A stretch of 52,614 nt of DNA, taken from assembly GCA_007132715.1 (NCBI GenBank), contig SLOE01000020.1, positions 1-52,614 of the forward strand. Direction: 5' to 3'. The DNA is from Bacteroidales bacterium. Lineage in GTDB: Bacteria; Bacteroidota; Bacteroidia; Bacteroidales; PUMT01. The notes below the pieces were generated by a model. The model saw nothing but the letters and a program-made list of their open reading frames with translations, ran no database searches and had not been told where the DNA came from. The position numbers and the translations under genes were made by a program. Below, piece after piece: positions 36,814 to 46,234 of the stretch (within the stretch, counting starts at the first letter, position 1; every line of letters starts with the position of its first letter).

Positions 36814-36821
36814 TATTTTTG
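36814..36821 (+). promoter_or_regulatory. -7 promoter element upstream of the HD gene and lpxD
   Basis: TATTTTTG fully matches TAnnTTTG, 92 bases before the TTG start of the next gene. No -33 TTTG lies at the normal spacing. The rest of 36653-36913 contains the divergent rimP promoter and no gene. Confidence 0.4.
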
Positions 36822-36913
36822 CGACGTTAATGACATACAGGACTCTCTCGCTGCCGGGAATCCGGATTTTTTCTGACACATGACCGGATATTCAGGCACA
36901 CATAATTCTTATT

Positions 36914-37828
36914 TTGAACAACACTGCCACAAATAAACGCAAGATCATCAATGATCTGGTTCACGGCAGGCTCACCCTGGCAGGTGAGATATTTGCCGGA
37001 CGTTATCCGAAAAAGTTCCTTCACCACCTTGTTGCCGGACAGCTTGATATGGACAGGATGGATTATCTTAAGCGGGACAGCTTTTACACCGGGGTTACAG
37101 AGGGTGTGATAGGATCGGACCGGATAATTAAGATGCTCAATGTTTTAAATGATCAGCTTGTTTTTGAAGCAAAAGGGGTATATTCAGTTGAGAAGTTCCT
37201 TATTGCACGGCGGCTCATGTATTGGCAGGTTTATTATCATAAGACTGTGGTTGCGGCAGAGTGCCTGCTCACAATGCTTTTAAAAAGGGCAAGACAACTT
37301 GCGCTCAGCGGCGAGGAAATTTTTGCCACCCCCTCATTGCTTTTTTTTATGATGAACGAACCGGTTGCAGGAGAAGATCTTATGCAACCCGGCTCTGAAG
37401 CAGCAAAAAGGGTTGTCAGCAATTTTGTGAACCTCGATGATGACGATATAACAAGTGCCGCAAAGGTTTGGTACGGGCATAAAGACAGGATACTCTCCCT
37501 TCTTTCAGGCTGGTTTACCGGCAGGACCCTTTTCAGGACGGAGTTCTCAGCAAGCGTTTTTTCAGAGGCACGGAAAAGGAAACTTAAAAAAGAGGTCTGC
37601 CGCACTTACGATTTACCAGACGGAACTGCAGATTATTTTGTGTCTGCCGGTGAAATATTGAATTATGCCTATAAGTTTGAAGATGAAAAGATAAGTATTC
37701 TGTATAATTCAGTTGAGCTTGCAGATATTTCAGAAGCCTCCGATATGCTGAACGTTTCTGTGTTATCGAAAACAGTAAAAAAGTATTTTCTTTGCTTCCC
37801 GAAAGAAATAGAGCCTTGTTATTTTTAA
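36914..37828 (+). CDS. HD-family phosphohydrolase lacking its catalytic core
   Basis: 304 residues from a TTG start; an in-frame stop lies 33 bases upstream. Family members (dNTPase/SAMHD1-like, about 400-410 residues) start K-R-K-I-I-N-D-P-V-x-G, and that start is recognisable here as NKRKIINDLVHG. The sequence then moves at once to RLTLAGEIFAGRYPKKFLHHL and GQLDMDRMDYLKRDSFYTGV, motifs normally found about 140 residues later. The H...HD motifs that bind metal are missing; only the last Asp (in QLDMDRMDYL) remains. The C-terminal two thirds is intact, including YSVEKFLIARRLMYWQVYYHKT. The gene lies 19 bases before lpxD. It is probably catalytically dead or repurposed. Confidence 0.8.
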   Translation: MNNTATNKRKIINDLVHGRLTLAGEIFAGRYPKKFLHHLVAGQLDMDRMDYLKRDSFYTGVTEGVIGSDRIIKMLNVLNDQLVFEAKGVYSVEKFLIARRLMYWQVYYHKTVVAAECLLTMLLKRARQLALSGEEIFATPSLLFFMMNEPVAGEDLMQPGSEAAKRVVSNFVNLDDDDITSAAKVWYGHKDRILSLLSGWFTGRTLFRTEFSASVFSEARKRKLKKEVCRTYDLPDGTADYFVSAGEILNYAYKFEDEKISILYNSVELADISEASDMLNVSVLSKTVKKYFLCFPKEIEPCYF

Positions 37829-37847
37829 TCGATAAATAATAAATAAG

Positions 37848-38894
37848 ATGCAGTTTACAGCAGGACAGATAGCAGAATACCTGAAGGGTACAGTAGATGG
37901 AGACAGTGAGGTGACTGTTGATGATGTTTCCAGGATTGAGGAAGGAAGGCCGGGGACCCTGACCTTCCTGTCAAACCTGAAATATGAAAAGTATCTATAC
38001 ACCACAAAGGCATCGGTGGTTCTTGTAAACAGGGAGTTTACACCGTCAAAAAGTGTAGGCTGCACCCTGGTAAGGGTTGATGATGCTTACCAGGCTATTG
38101 CAGCTCTGCTGCAATTAAGGGAGCAGATGAAACCCGCTCCGGCAGGAATTGCCGAAAACGCTTTCGTAGACAGCTCTGCCAGAACGGGCAACAATGTCTA
38201 CATAGGCCATTTTGCCGTTATCTCCAAAGGTGTTGTAATTGGCGACGGTGTGATAATACACCCCCAGGCGTATATCGGCGAGAATGTCACGATAGGTGAC
38301 AATACTGTCATCCACACTGGTGTAAAGATCTATCATAATTCCGTTATCGGTAAGGAGTGCACGTTGCATGCGGGTGTTGTGGTTGGTGGTGACGGTTTTG
38401 GTTTTGCACCGCAAACCGGCATGAACTACAAGAAGATACCGCAAGTAGGGAATGTGGTTATAGAAGACCATGTTGAGATAGGTGCCAACTGTACAATCGA
38501 CAGGGCCATGATCGGTTCTACGATCATCAGGCAGGGGGTAAAGCTTGATAACCTGATACAGGTGGCACATAATGTTGAGATCGGAAAGAATACGGTAATT
38601 GCGGCCCAGACGGGGATTGCCGGATCTACCAGGATCGGTGCAGGATGCATGATTGGCGGACAGGTTGGAGTTGTAGGCCACCTAAGTATTGCCGACGGTA
38701 CAAGGATCGCTGCCCAGTCGGGTGTTGGGGGCAGTATAATTGAAAAGGATACTACTGTCCAGGGTTCGCCGTCATTCCTGTACAGCAGTTATCAGAGGTC
38801 ATATGTGATCTACAGGAAGTTGCCCCAGATCTACAGCAGGCTTGAGAGAATTGAAAGAGAACTTGAAGAAGCCAGGAGCAGGGAAAAGGAATGA
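37848..38894 (+). CDS. lpxD: UDP-3-O-acylglucosamine N-acyltransferase LpxD
   Basis: 348 residues. It adds the second acyl chain in lipid A synthesis, using acyl-ACP. The N-terminal uridine-binding domain (1-100) is followed by a left-handed beta helix of hexapeptide repeats (about 105-315) with the catalytic H241 in [33 protein letters not shown] is also typical. A charged C-terminal helix ends the protein. It forms an operon with the upstream HD-family gene, with lpxC/fabZ and lpxA downstream. Confidence 0.96.
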   Translation: MQFTAGQIAEYLKGTVDGDSEVTVDDVSRIEEGRPGTLTFLSNLKYEKYLYTTKASVVLVNREFTPSKSVGCTLVRVDDAYQAIAALLQLREQMKPAPAGIAENAFVDSSARTGNNVYIGHFAVISKGVVIGDGVIIHPQAYIGENVTIGDNTVIHTGVKIYHNSVIGKECTLHAGVVVGGDGFGFAPQTGMNYKKIPQVGNVVIEDHVEIGANCTIDRAMIGSTIIRQGVKLDNLIQVAHNVEIGKNTVIAAQTGIAGSTRIGAGCMIGGQVGVVGHLSIADGTRIAAQSGVGGSIIEKDTTVQGSPSFLYSSYQRSYVIYRKLPQIYSRLERIERELEEARSREKE

Positions 38895-39059
38895 GGTGAA
38901 ATCAGGTAATAATATGGTCCGGTTTTTGGTGGTGACAAGTCCTGTTTAAGCATTGGGCCATGGTAATTTCAGGTGCAATCTGGTACCAACGCTCTTCGAT
39001 TTAGTTGAAAATTTGTATATTGCGAAAATTTTATCAGAATTTCTGTAACAACCACTGAA

Positions 39060-40457
39060 ATGGCAAAAAAACAAAAAACTCTCAAAAAGTCTGTTACCTT
39101 AAGTGGAAAGGGATTGCATACCGGCCTGAATGTTGACCTGACATTCAAGCCTGCTCCTGTTGATCACGGTTATGTGTTCAAACGCATCGATCTGGACGGT
39201 GAACCTGAACTGCATGCATGGGCCGAATATGTTTCTGAAACATCGCGTGGAACGACCATTGAAGGGAACGGGGTTAAGGTAGGGACCATTGAGCATGTTA
39301 TGGCTGCGTTATACGGGCTGGAAATAGATAATATACTTATGGAGATTAATGGTCCGGAGACACCGATAATAGACGGCAGTTCCAAGTTCATAGTGCGTGC
39401 CCTGAAGGAAGCTGGTCTTGTTGAACAGGAAAAGGAGAAGAACTATTATGAGATAAAAGAGAAGATAGTCTGGTCGGATGAAGAAAAGGGGCTCGAGATA
39501 GTTATATTCCCTGACGACAAGCTCTCGGTCGATGTTATGATTGACTATAATTCGAAGGTGCTCGGAAACCAGTATGCCTCTCTGTCCAGACTGCAGGATT
39601 TCGAAAGCGAGATTTCTCCATGCCGGACTTTCGTATTTTTTCACGAACTTGAATTTCTCCTTAAAAATAATCTGATCAAAGGCGGTGACCTTGAAAATGC
39701 AATTGTAATACTCGATAAGGAGGTTCCGCAGGAAGAGCTGGACCGTATTGCCGACCTTTTCAACAAACCGAGGATAAAAAGAAATTCCGAGGGGGTGCTT
39801 AACAATGTAGACCTTTATTTTCCCAATGAACCGGCAAGGCATAAGCTCCTGGATATTATCGGTGATTTTGCCCTGATCGGGCGTCCGATCAAAGGCAGGA
39901 TCGTGGCCAGCCGCCCCGGACACTATGCAAATAACCAGCTTGCCAGGAAAATAAGGCAAATGATCAAGCAAGAGGAGACCAAGAGGGTATTTCCCGAATA
40001 TAATCCCAAAGCCAAACCTGTTCTTGACATCAACCAGATAATGGGAATACTTCCCCACAGACCGCCCTTTCTCATGGTTGACAAGATCGTGGCCGTGACC
40101 GATTCCACCATTGTGGGAGTGAAAAATGTAACTATGAACGAGGGTTTCTTTGTTGGTCATTTCCCTGAAGAACCCATAATGCCCGGTGTACTGCAGGTTG
40201 AGGCAATGGCCCAGGTCGGAGGGATCCTGGTGCTGACATCGGTACCCGAACCTGATAAATACTCAACCTATTTTCTGAAAATAGACAAGGTGAAATTCAA
40301 GCGCAAGGTGGTGCCGGGCGACACCCTGGTTTTCAAACTTGAATATCTGGCCCCGGTGCGCAGGGGGATTGTTTATATGTTCGGGCAGGCATTCGTCGGA
40401 GATGAGGTTGCCATGGAAGGGGAACTGATGGCCCAGATAATTAAGAACAAAGAATAA
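39060..40457 (+). CDS. lpxC: LpxC-FabZ fusion: lipid A deacetylase and 3-hydroxyacyl-ACP dehydratase
   Basis: 465 residues in two domains. Residues 1-300 are LpxC, the zinc deacetylase committing UDP-acyl-GlcNAc to lipid A; the ligands are H79 (TIEHVMAAL), H261 and D265 (RHKLLDIIGDFALIG), and the catalytic His is H288 (SRPGHY). Residues 322-465 are FabZ, with ILPHRPPFLMVDKI, the catalytic H367 in GHFPEEPIMPG and E381 in VEAMAQVGG. This fusion is characteristic of Bacteroidota. It lies between lpxD and lpxA, after a 165-base gap in which I see no clear promoter. All active-site residues in both halves are present. Confidence 0.97.
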   Translation: MAKKQKTLKKSVTLSGKGLHTGLNVDLTFKPAPVDHGYVFKRIDLDGEPELHAWAEYVSETSRGTTIEGNGVKVGTIEHVMAALYGLEIDNILMEINGPETPIIDGSSKFIVRALKEAGLVEQEKEKNYYEIKEKIVWSDEEKGLEIVIFPDDKLSVDVMIDYNSKVLGNQYASLSRLQDFESEISPCRTFVFFHELEFLLKNNLIKGGDLENAIVILDKEVPQEELDRIADLFNKPRIKRNSEGVLNNVDLYFPNEPARHKLLDIIGDFALIGRPIKGRIVASRPGHYANNQLARKIRQMIKQEETKRVFPEYNPKAKPVLDINQIMGILPHRPPFLMVDKIVAVTDSTIVGVKNVTMNEGFFVGHFPEEPIMPGVLQVEAMAQVGGILVLTSVPEPDKYSTYFLKIDKVKFKRKVVPGDTLVFKLEYLAPVRRGIVYMFGQAFVGDEVAMEGELMAQIIKNKE

Positions 40458-40475
40458 TAAACGTAAGCTTAATTA

Positions 40476-41285
40476 ATGAATAAAACGCTAAATGTAATCC
40501 ATCCGGATGCAAAGATAGGTAAGGATGTAGTAATAGAGGCATTTACGACCATACATGGTGATGTTGTTATTGGCGACGGCACCTGGATAGGCCCGAATGT
40601 AACCATAATGGATGGTGCACGGATAGGTAAAAACTGCAAGATCTTCCCCGGTGCCGTTATCTCAGCTATTCCCCAGGACCTCAAATTCAGGGGTGAAGAG
40701 AGTTATGCCGAGATAGGCGACAACTCGGTAATCAGGGAGTGCGTTACAGTCAACAGGGGCACTGCGGCAAAGGGTAAAACGGTAGTTGGCAACAACACCA
40801 TGCTGATGGCCTATGTTCATGTTGCCCATGACTGTCTGATTGGGAATAATTCCATTCTTGTGAACAGTGTGGGACTTGCCGGCGAGGTTGAAGTTGGTGA
40901 TTTTGCAATAATCGGCGGCATGACAGCCATACACCAGTTTTGCAGGATCGGTGCACATACCATGGTTGGGGGAGCCTCAAAGGTAAGGAAAGATATCCCG
41001 CCATTCATACGTGCATCGCGTGAGCCCCTCAGGTATGTGGGAATAAATTCAATAGGGCTCAGAAGGAGAAATTTCAGCAATGAAACGATTTATGCCATAC
41101 AGGATGTTTTAAGGATACTCTATCAGAAAGGGCTGAATACTTCGCAGGCAATAGAAAGGATACTCAGTGAACTTCCGCAAAGTAATGAACGGGATCTGGT
41201 TGTAGATTTTGTCAGGGGATCAACAAGGGGAATAATCAAGGGATATGATCCTGAAACAGATCCCCGGGAAGAAGATGACACCTGA
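40476..41285 (+). CDS. lpxA: UDP-N-acetylglucosamine acyltransferase LpxA
   Basis: 269 residues. It performs the first step of lipid A synthesis. The left-handed beta helix spans about 1-190, with the catalytic H118 in [10 protein letters not shown]. The C-terminal helical part contains [20 protein letters not shown]. It starts 18 bases after the lpxC/fabZ stop, closing the lpxD-lpxC/fabZ-lpxA run, and converges on thiL with 12 bases between the stops. Confidence 0.97.
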   Translation: MNKTLNVIHPDAKIGKDVVIEAFTTIHGDVVIGDGTWIGPNVTIMDGARIGKNCKIFPGAVISAIPQDLKFRGEESYAEIGDNSVIRECVTVNRGTAAKGKTVVGNNTMLMAYVHVAHDCLIGNNSILVNSVGLAGEVEVGDFAIIGGMTAIHQFCRIGAHTMVGGASKVRKDIPPFIRASREPLRYVGINSIGLRRRNFSNETIYAIQDVLRILYQKGLNTSQAIERILSELPQSNERDLVVDFVRGSTRGIIKGYDPETDPREEDDT

Positions 41286-41297
41286 CCAGGACGGAGA

Positions 41298-42338
41298 TCA
41301 GTCCTTGTCATGCCAGGCATTCCATCCCTGTGCCTGAAGCGGGATGGATGAACCGTCATGAGTGATCAGGTTGCATCCGTCCTCGCTGTCAGTTATGTGT
41401 CCGATCGCCCTTATGTTTCTGTTGTCTTTCAGTTTTACAAATTCACCGGGTGATACAGTGAACAGCAGTTCATAGTCCTCTCCGCCGTTAAGAGCTGCAA
41501 CAAGCGGAGTTATATTGAATTCTGCGGCGAGCTTTTCTGTTTCGCTGTTAACAGGTATGTGGTCGGCAAACAGCTTGCATCCTGTTCCTGATTCCCTGCA
41601 AATATGCATAACTTCTGACGATAAACCATCAGATATATCGATCATGGCAGAGGGCTTCGCGTTTTGTTCCCTGAAATATTCAATGATGTCGGCCCTGGGT
41701 TCCGGTTTAAGCTGCCTTTGCAGCAGGTAATCGTATCCTTCCAGTTCCGGCTGGACCTCAGGATTATTAAGGAATATTTTTTTTTCTCTCTCCAGCAGTT
41801 GCAGTCCGAGATAAGCCGCACCCAGATCACCTGAAACACAAATAAGGTCATTTTTCTTTGCTCCGTTCCGGTATACGATCCGCTTCTTCTCTCCCTCGCC
41901 TATTGCAGTAATGCTTATTGCCATCCCGGTTACGGAGGTGGAGGTGTCGCCGCCGGCCAGATCAACATTGTATGTCTCACATGCCAGCCTGATACCGGCA
42001 TAAAGGTTTTCTACCTGCTCCAGAGTAAGCTTTGAGGAGAAGGCCAGTGATACTATTATCTGCCTGGGCCTGGCATTCATGGCGTAGATATCAGACAGGT
42101 TTGCAACAACAGACTTGTATCCCAGGTGTTTCATTGGAGTGTAGATCAGATTGAAATGGATCCCTTCCATCAGGATGTCACTGGTTACCACTACAAGCTT
42201 TCCCTTGTAATCAAGCACGGCGGCATCATCACCCGGTCCTTTAAGGGTTCCGGGGTTCTTCATCGTGATATCCGAAGTAAGGTGCCTGATCAATCCGAAT
42301 TCTCCAAGTTCTTTTATCTTATTTTTCTTTTTTTCCAT
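41298..42338 (-). CDS. thiL: Thiamine-monophosphate kinase ThiL
   Basis: 346 residues. It phosphorylates thiamine monophosphate to the active diphosphate. Nucleotide and metal motifs include GPGDDAAVLDY near the N-terminus, DLAGGDTSTS, and the MIDISDGLSSEVMHI block. The GGEDYELLF motif is present in the C-terminal half. It is a lone gene divergent from the suf operon. A TAACTTTG element on its strand (42482-42489) is about 140 bases upstream and could serve it, though the distance is large. Confidence 0.95.
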   Translation of the reverse strand: MEKKKNKIKELGEFGLIRHLTSDITMKNPGTLKGPGDDAAVLDYKGKLVVVTSDILMEGIHFNLIYTPMKHLGYKSVVANLSDIYAMNARPRQIIVSLAFSSKLTLEQVENLYAGIRLACETYNVDLAGGDTSTSVTGMAISITAIGEGEKKRIVYRNGAKKNDLICVSGDLGAAYLGLQLLEREKKIFLNNPEVQPELEGYDYLLQRQLKPEPRADIIEYFREQNAKPSAMIDISDGLSSEVMHICRESGTGCKLFADHIPVNSETEKLAAEFNITPLVAALNGGEDYELLFTVSPGEFVKLKDNRNIRAIGHITDSEDGCNLITHDGSSIPLQAQGWNAWHDKD

Positions 42339-42381
42339 CTTTGGTTTTGAAACAAGCGGTTAACAATTACGGACAAAATTT

Positions 42382-42402
42382 GTTAGTATTTTGCTAACTT
42401 TG
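42382..42402 (+). promoter_or_regulatory. suf operon -7 element with overlapping dyad
   Basis: TAACTTTG (42395-42402) fully matches TAnnTTTG. It overlaps the right arm of a GTTAG-N7-CTAAC inverted repeat (42382-42386 and 42394-42398). TTTG upstream lies at an atypical 12-base spacing. The dyad position would suit a repressor. The start would be near 42409, leaving a leader of about 120 bases with no recognised riboswitch. Confidence 0.4.
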
Positions 42403-42528
42403 CACTTATTTAGATTAATTCAATTCGTTTTAACTGACATGTCTTAAACAAACGAAGGAGGGCCGTTAACATAACAGGCGGCAAAGTTATTAATAAGGCC
42501 TGATATATTATACAGTTTCATAAATTAT

Positions 42529-43977
42529 ATGCAGAACGAACAGGATCAAATACTGAGCGAGGTAACTTCGGGGGAATACAAGTTCGGCTTCTATACCGAC
42601 ATAGAGCAGGATTCCATAGGTAAGGGACTTAACGAGGATGTTATCAGGACGATATCTGAAAAGAAAAACGAGCCGGAATTTATGCTTGAGTTCCGGCTAA
42701 AGGCCTACAGGCACTGGCTTACGATGGAGATGCCCCGCTGGGCTCACCTTAATATTCCCGAGATTGACTACCAGGATAAGATATACTATTCGGCTCCCAG
42801 GCAGAAAGCCAAACTGAAAAGTCTTGATGAGGTCGATCCCGAGCTGCTTGAAACCTTTGAAAAGCTCGGCATCCCGCTGCAGGAGCAAAAACAGCTTGCC
42901 GGAGTAGCTGTTGATGCCGTTATGGACAGTGTTTCTGTCAAGACAACCTTCAAGGAGACTTTGGCCGAGATGGGGATCATCTTCTGCTCCTTCAGTGAAG
43001 CGGTGCGTGAGTATCCTGACCTGGTAAAGCAATATATGGGATCGGTTGTTCCCTATACCGATAATTATTTTGCCGCACTTAATTCAGCAGTTTTCAGCGA
43101 CGGATCATTCTGCTACATACCAAAAGGTGTGCGGTGCCCGATGGAGCTGTCCACCTACTTCAGGATAAATGCCGCCAATACAGGACAGTTTGAGCGTACT
43201 CTTATCGTTGCCGAAGACAACAGCTATGTTAGTTACCTGGAAGGCTGCACTGCCCCGATGCGGGATGAGAACCAGCTTCATGCCGCTATTGTAGAAATAG
43301 TTGCCATGGAGAATGCCGAAGTTAAGTATGCGACGGTTCAGAACTGGTACCCGGGCGATAAAAACGGCAAGGGCGGTATCTATAACTTTGTCACAAAGAG
43401 AGGTATCTGCAAGGGGGATAATTCCAAGATATCGTGGACACAGGTGGAAACCGGTTCGGCGATAACGTGGAAATACCCAAGCTGCATACTGAAAGGAGAT
43501 AATACCACGGGTGAGTTCTATTCAGTTGCCGTAACCAACAACCATCAGCAGGCAGACACCGGGACCAAGATGATCCATATAGGAAAGAACAGCAGGAGCA
43601 TAATTGTTTCCAAGGGAATCAGTGCCGGGTTGAGTAACAACAGCTATAGGGGACTGGTAAAAGTTTTGCGGGGCGCCGAGAATGCACGGAACTTCAGCCA
43701 GTGCGATTCACTCCTTCTTGGAGATAAATGCGGGGCTCACACTTTCCCTTATATTGAGGCAGACAACCAGAGTGCCATTATCGAGCATGAGGCAACAACT
43801 TCAAAGATCGGCGAGGACCAGATCTTTTATTGCAACCAAAGGGGAATTTCAACCGAAGATGCCATAGGCCTGATCGTTAACGGTTATGCAAAGGAGGTGC
43901 TTAGCAAACTGCCGATGGAGTTTGCAGTGGAAGCACAGAAGTTGCTGCAGATAAGTCTTGAGGGCAGTGTCGGCTGA
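42529..43977 (+). CDS. sufB: Fe-S cluster assembly protein SufB
   Basis: 482 residues. It is the scaffold subunit of the SufBCD complex. The beta-helix core contains [25 protein letters not shown] (with a conserved Cys) and [12 protein letters not shown]. The C-terminal segment ends [17 protein letters not shown]. The length is typical. It is the first gene of the suf operon, followed by sufC with a 48-base gap. Cytosolic. Confidence 0.97.
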   Translation: MQNEQDQILSEVTSGEYKFGFYTDIEQDSIGKGLNEDVIRTISEKKNEPEFMLEFRLKAYRHWLTMEMPRWAHLNIPEIDYQDKIYYSAPRQKAKLKSLDEVDPELLETFEKLGIPLQEQKQLAGVAVDAVMDSVSVKTTFKETLAEMGIIFCSFSEAVREYPDLVKQYMGSVVPYTDNYFAALNSAVFSDGSFCYIPKGVRCPMELSTYFRINAANTGQFERTLIVAEDNSYVSYLEGCTAPMRDENQLHAAIVEIVAMENAEVKYATVQNWYPGDKNGKGGIYNFVTKRGICKGDNSKISWTQVETGSAITWKYPSCILKGDNTTGEFYSVAVTNNHQQADTGTKMIHIGKNSRSIIVSKGISAGLSNNSYRGLVKVLRGAENARNFSQCDSLLLGDKCGAHTFPYIEADNQSAIIEHEATTSKIGEDQIFYCNQRGISTEDAIGLIVNGYAKEVLSKLPMEFAVEAQKLLQISLEGSVG

Positions 43978-44025
43978 TTGCTGTCTGGCACACACCCTTG
44001 TTGTTTAAAGTATAAAACACAAAAA

Positions 44026-44787
44026 ATGTTAATAATCAAAGATTTAAAAGCATCCATAGAAGGAGAAGAGATACTAAAGGGTATCAATCTTGAGGTAAAG
44101 GCGGGTGAGGTTCATGCCATAATGGGACCAAACGGATCCGGCAAGAGCACCCTTGCCTCGGTGCTTGCCGGCAGGGATCTTTACCGTATTGATTCGGGAG
44201 AAGTGAAGTACAACGGGGAGGACCTGCTTGAAAAATCGCCGGAAGAACGTGCCAAGGATGGACTGTTTCTGGGGTTTCAGTACCCGATTGAGATACCGGG
44301 TGTCAGCATGGTGAATTTCATGAAGACTGCGATTAACGAGATGCGCAGGCACAGGGGTGAGGAGCCGTTATCGGCTTCCGAATTCCTGAAAAAGATGAGG
44401 GAGAAGAAAGAGCTTGTTGAGATCGACTCATCACTTACCAACAGGTCGGTCAATGAAGGATTTTCCGGCGGGGAGAAGAAAAAGAATGAAATATTCCAGA
44501 TGGCTATGCTGGAACCAAAACTTGCCATACTGGATGAGACCGATTCGGGACTCGACATTGATGCCCTGAAGGTTGTTGCCAAGGGGGTAAACAATCTCAA
44601 GTCGTCTGAAAATGCAATAATAGTTATCACACATTACCAGAGATTGCTTGACTATATAGTGCCTGACTTCGTACATATTCTCTACAGAGGACGCATAGTG
44701 AGGACGGGCGGCAAAGAGCTTGCCCTTCTGCTGGAAGAGAAGGGTTATGAGTGGGTCAGGAAAGAAGAGCCTGCCGGGAATGAGTGA
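44026..44787 (+). CDS. sufC: Fe-S assembly ATPase SufC
   Basis: 253 residues from the ATG at 44026; an in-frame start 16 codons upstream directly abuts sufB but adds residues outside the family. It is an ABC-type ATPase driving SufB-SufD rearrangement. Walker A is GPNGSGKST (34-42), the signature is SGGEKKKNEIFQMA, and Walker B is LAILDETDSGLD. The SufC-type YRGRIVRTGG end is present. It lies between sufB and sufD. Confidence 0.96.
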   Translation: MLIIKDLKASIEGEEILKGINLEVKAGEVHAIMGPNGSGKSTLASVLAGRDLYRIDSGEVKYNGEDLLEKSPEERAKDGLFLGFQYPIEIPGVSMVNFMKTAINEMRRHRGEEPLSASEFLKKMREKKELVEIDSSLTNRSVNEGFSGGEKKKNEIFQMAMLEPKLAILDETDSGLDIDALKVVAKGVNNLKSSENAIIVITHYQRLLDYIVPDFVHILYRGRIVRTGGKELALLLEEKGYEWVRKEEPAGNE

Positions 44788-44865
44788 GATGGCTGAGTAA
44801 CCATGAGAATGGCAGATGCCCTCTCATCCGGTTGCCGGGGTTTTAAAAAAATCCAAATCTTAATT

Positions 44866-46233
44866 ATGAGTACAGTAACAAGTAAAATATCACTAAAGGA
44901 CCGTTTCATCAACCTTTACAGTGAAAAGTCAGGGGAAATCAATAAAAATTCCTCGGCTCTTATGAATTCTTTCAGGGAGGAAGCTGTTGAAAGGTTTGCA
45001 AAGACCGGACTTCCCCGAAAGGGAACCGAGAACTACCTTTATGCTGACGTTGAGAGTATTTTCGGTGCCGACATGGAGAAATATTTCGGCGAAAGGAAAA
45101 TATCCTTAAATATAAGGGAGATATTCCATTGTGATGTGCCCGATCTTGAAACAAATCTCCTTCTTCTGGTAAACGGTAGGTTTTTTAATAACGGACAGAT
45201 GCTCAAAAAGATGCCAGGAGGGATAATAGCCGGCAGCCTGGCACAGGCTTCCAAAGAATATCCGGATCTGGTCAGAAAACATTACGGAAAGTATGCCGGC
45301 AATTCGGAAGACGGCCTGGTTTCACTCAATACGGCTTTTGCCCAGGACGGCATATTCATATATGTCCCCAAAGGGGTCAAAGTTGAAAAGCCGGTCCAGA
45401 TCGTGAATATAATGATTGCTGAAAACGATCTTATGGCCCAGCACAGAAACCTTTTCATTGCAGAGGAAGATGCAGAGGCAAGGATCGTGGTGTGTGACCA
45501 TACCCTTTCTGCCCACAGGTTCCTCACCAATTCGGTGAATGAGATCCATACCGCGGGAGGGGCAAAGTTGAATATCACGAGAGTTCAGAATGAGCACAAC
45601 GGTTCTTCACAGGTTTCACATACATTCAGCCGGCAGGAAGGAGGGTCGGAACTGTCGTCCATTACAATCTCACTGCATGGCGGTTTTATAAGGAACAATG
45701 TTTATGTCAGGCTTGACGGCGAGCGGGCCGAAAACAATACCATGGGTCTGTACCTGACCGACAAGGGGCAGTTTATAGACAACTTTGTTCACATTGACCA
45801 TGCGGCCCCCAATTGCTGCAGTAACCAGCTATACAAGGGAGTGCTTGATGACTATGCATCAGGTTCCTTTAACGGTCGTATACTGGTTCGCCGCGATGCA
45901 CAGAAAACAAATGCATACCAGGCAAACAACAATATTTTGCTGACCGATGACGCAAAGATGTATTCGCGACCACAGCTGGAGATATATGCCGATGACGTAA
46001 AGTGCAGTCACGGATCTACTATGGGGCAGCTTGATGAGAACGCACTGTTTTACCTGCGTTCGCGTGGTATTGACCGGCGTGAGGCGAGGCTGCTTCTTAT
46101 GTTTGCTTTTGCACATGAGGTAATTCAGAATATAAAGGTTGACGCTCTCAGGGACAGGATAGACGATCTGGTGGACAAACGGCTGAGGGGTGAACTGAGC
46201 CGGTGCAACAACTGCGCCATGCAATGCGGGTGA
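44866..46233 (+). CDS. sufD: Fe-S cluster assembly protein SufD
   Basis: 455 residues from the ATG at 44866; an upstream ATG at 44803 would add 21 atypical residues. It is the SufB paralogue completing the SufBCD scaffold. Family marks are GIFIYVPKGVKVEKPVQIV, DHAAPNCCSNQLYKGVLDD and QKTNAYQANNNILLTDDA, with SRPQLEIYADDVKCSHGST near the C-terminus. The last residues, CNNCAMQCG, add extra cysteines. It is followed by sufS 1 base after its stop. Confidence 0.95.
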   Translation: MSTVTSKISLKDRFINLYSEKSGEINKNSSALMNSFREEAVERFAKTGLPRKGTENYLYADVESIFGADMEKYFGERKISLNIREIFHCDVPDLETNLLLLVNGRFFNNGQMLKKMPGGIIAGSLAQASKEYPDLVRKHYGKYAGNSEDGLVSLNTAFAQDGIFIYVPKGVKVEKPVQIVNIMIAENDLMAQHRNLFIAEEDAEARIVVCDHTLSAHRFLTNSVNEIHTAGGAKLNITRVQNEHNGSSQVSHTFSRQEGGSELSSITISLHGGFIRNNVYVRLDGERAENNTMGLYLTDKGQFIDNFVHIDHAAPNCCSNQLYKGVLDDYASGSFNGRILVRRDAQKTNAYQANNNILLTDDAKMYSRPQLEIYADDVKCSHGSTMGQLDENALFYLRSRGIDRREARLLLMFAFAHEVIQNIKVDALRDRIDDLVDKRLRGELSRCNNCAMQCG

Positions 46234-46234
46234 T

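Noticed and set aside
39309-40160. Minus-strand open frame of 283 codons
   Set aside because: It is antisense to the LpxC-FabZ fusion, whose catalytic residues are all conserved.
42409-42528. Riboswitch in the suf leader or upstream of thiL
   Set aside because: No TPP-type conserved motifs or other known riboswitch core could be recognised in the divergent region.
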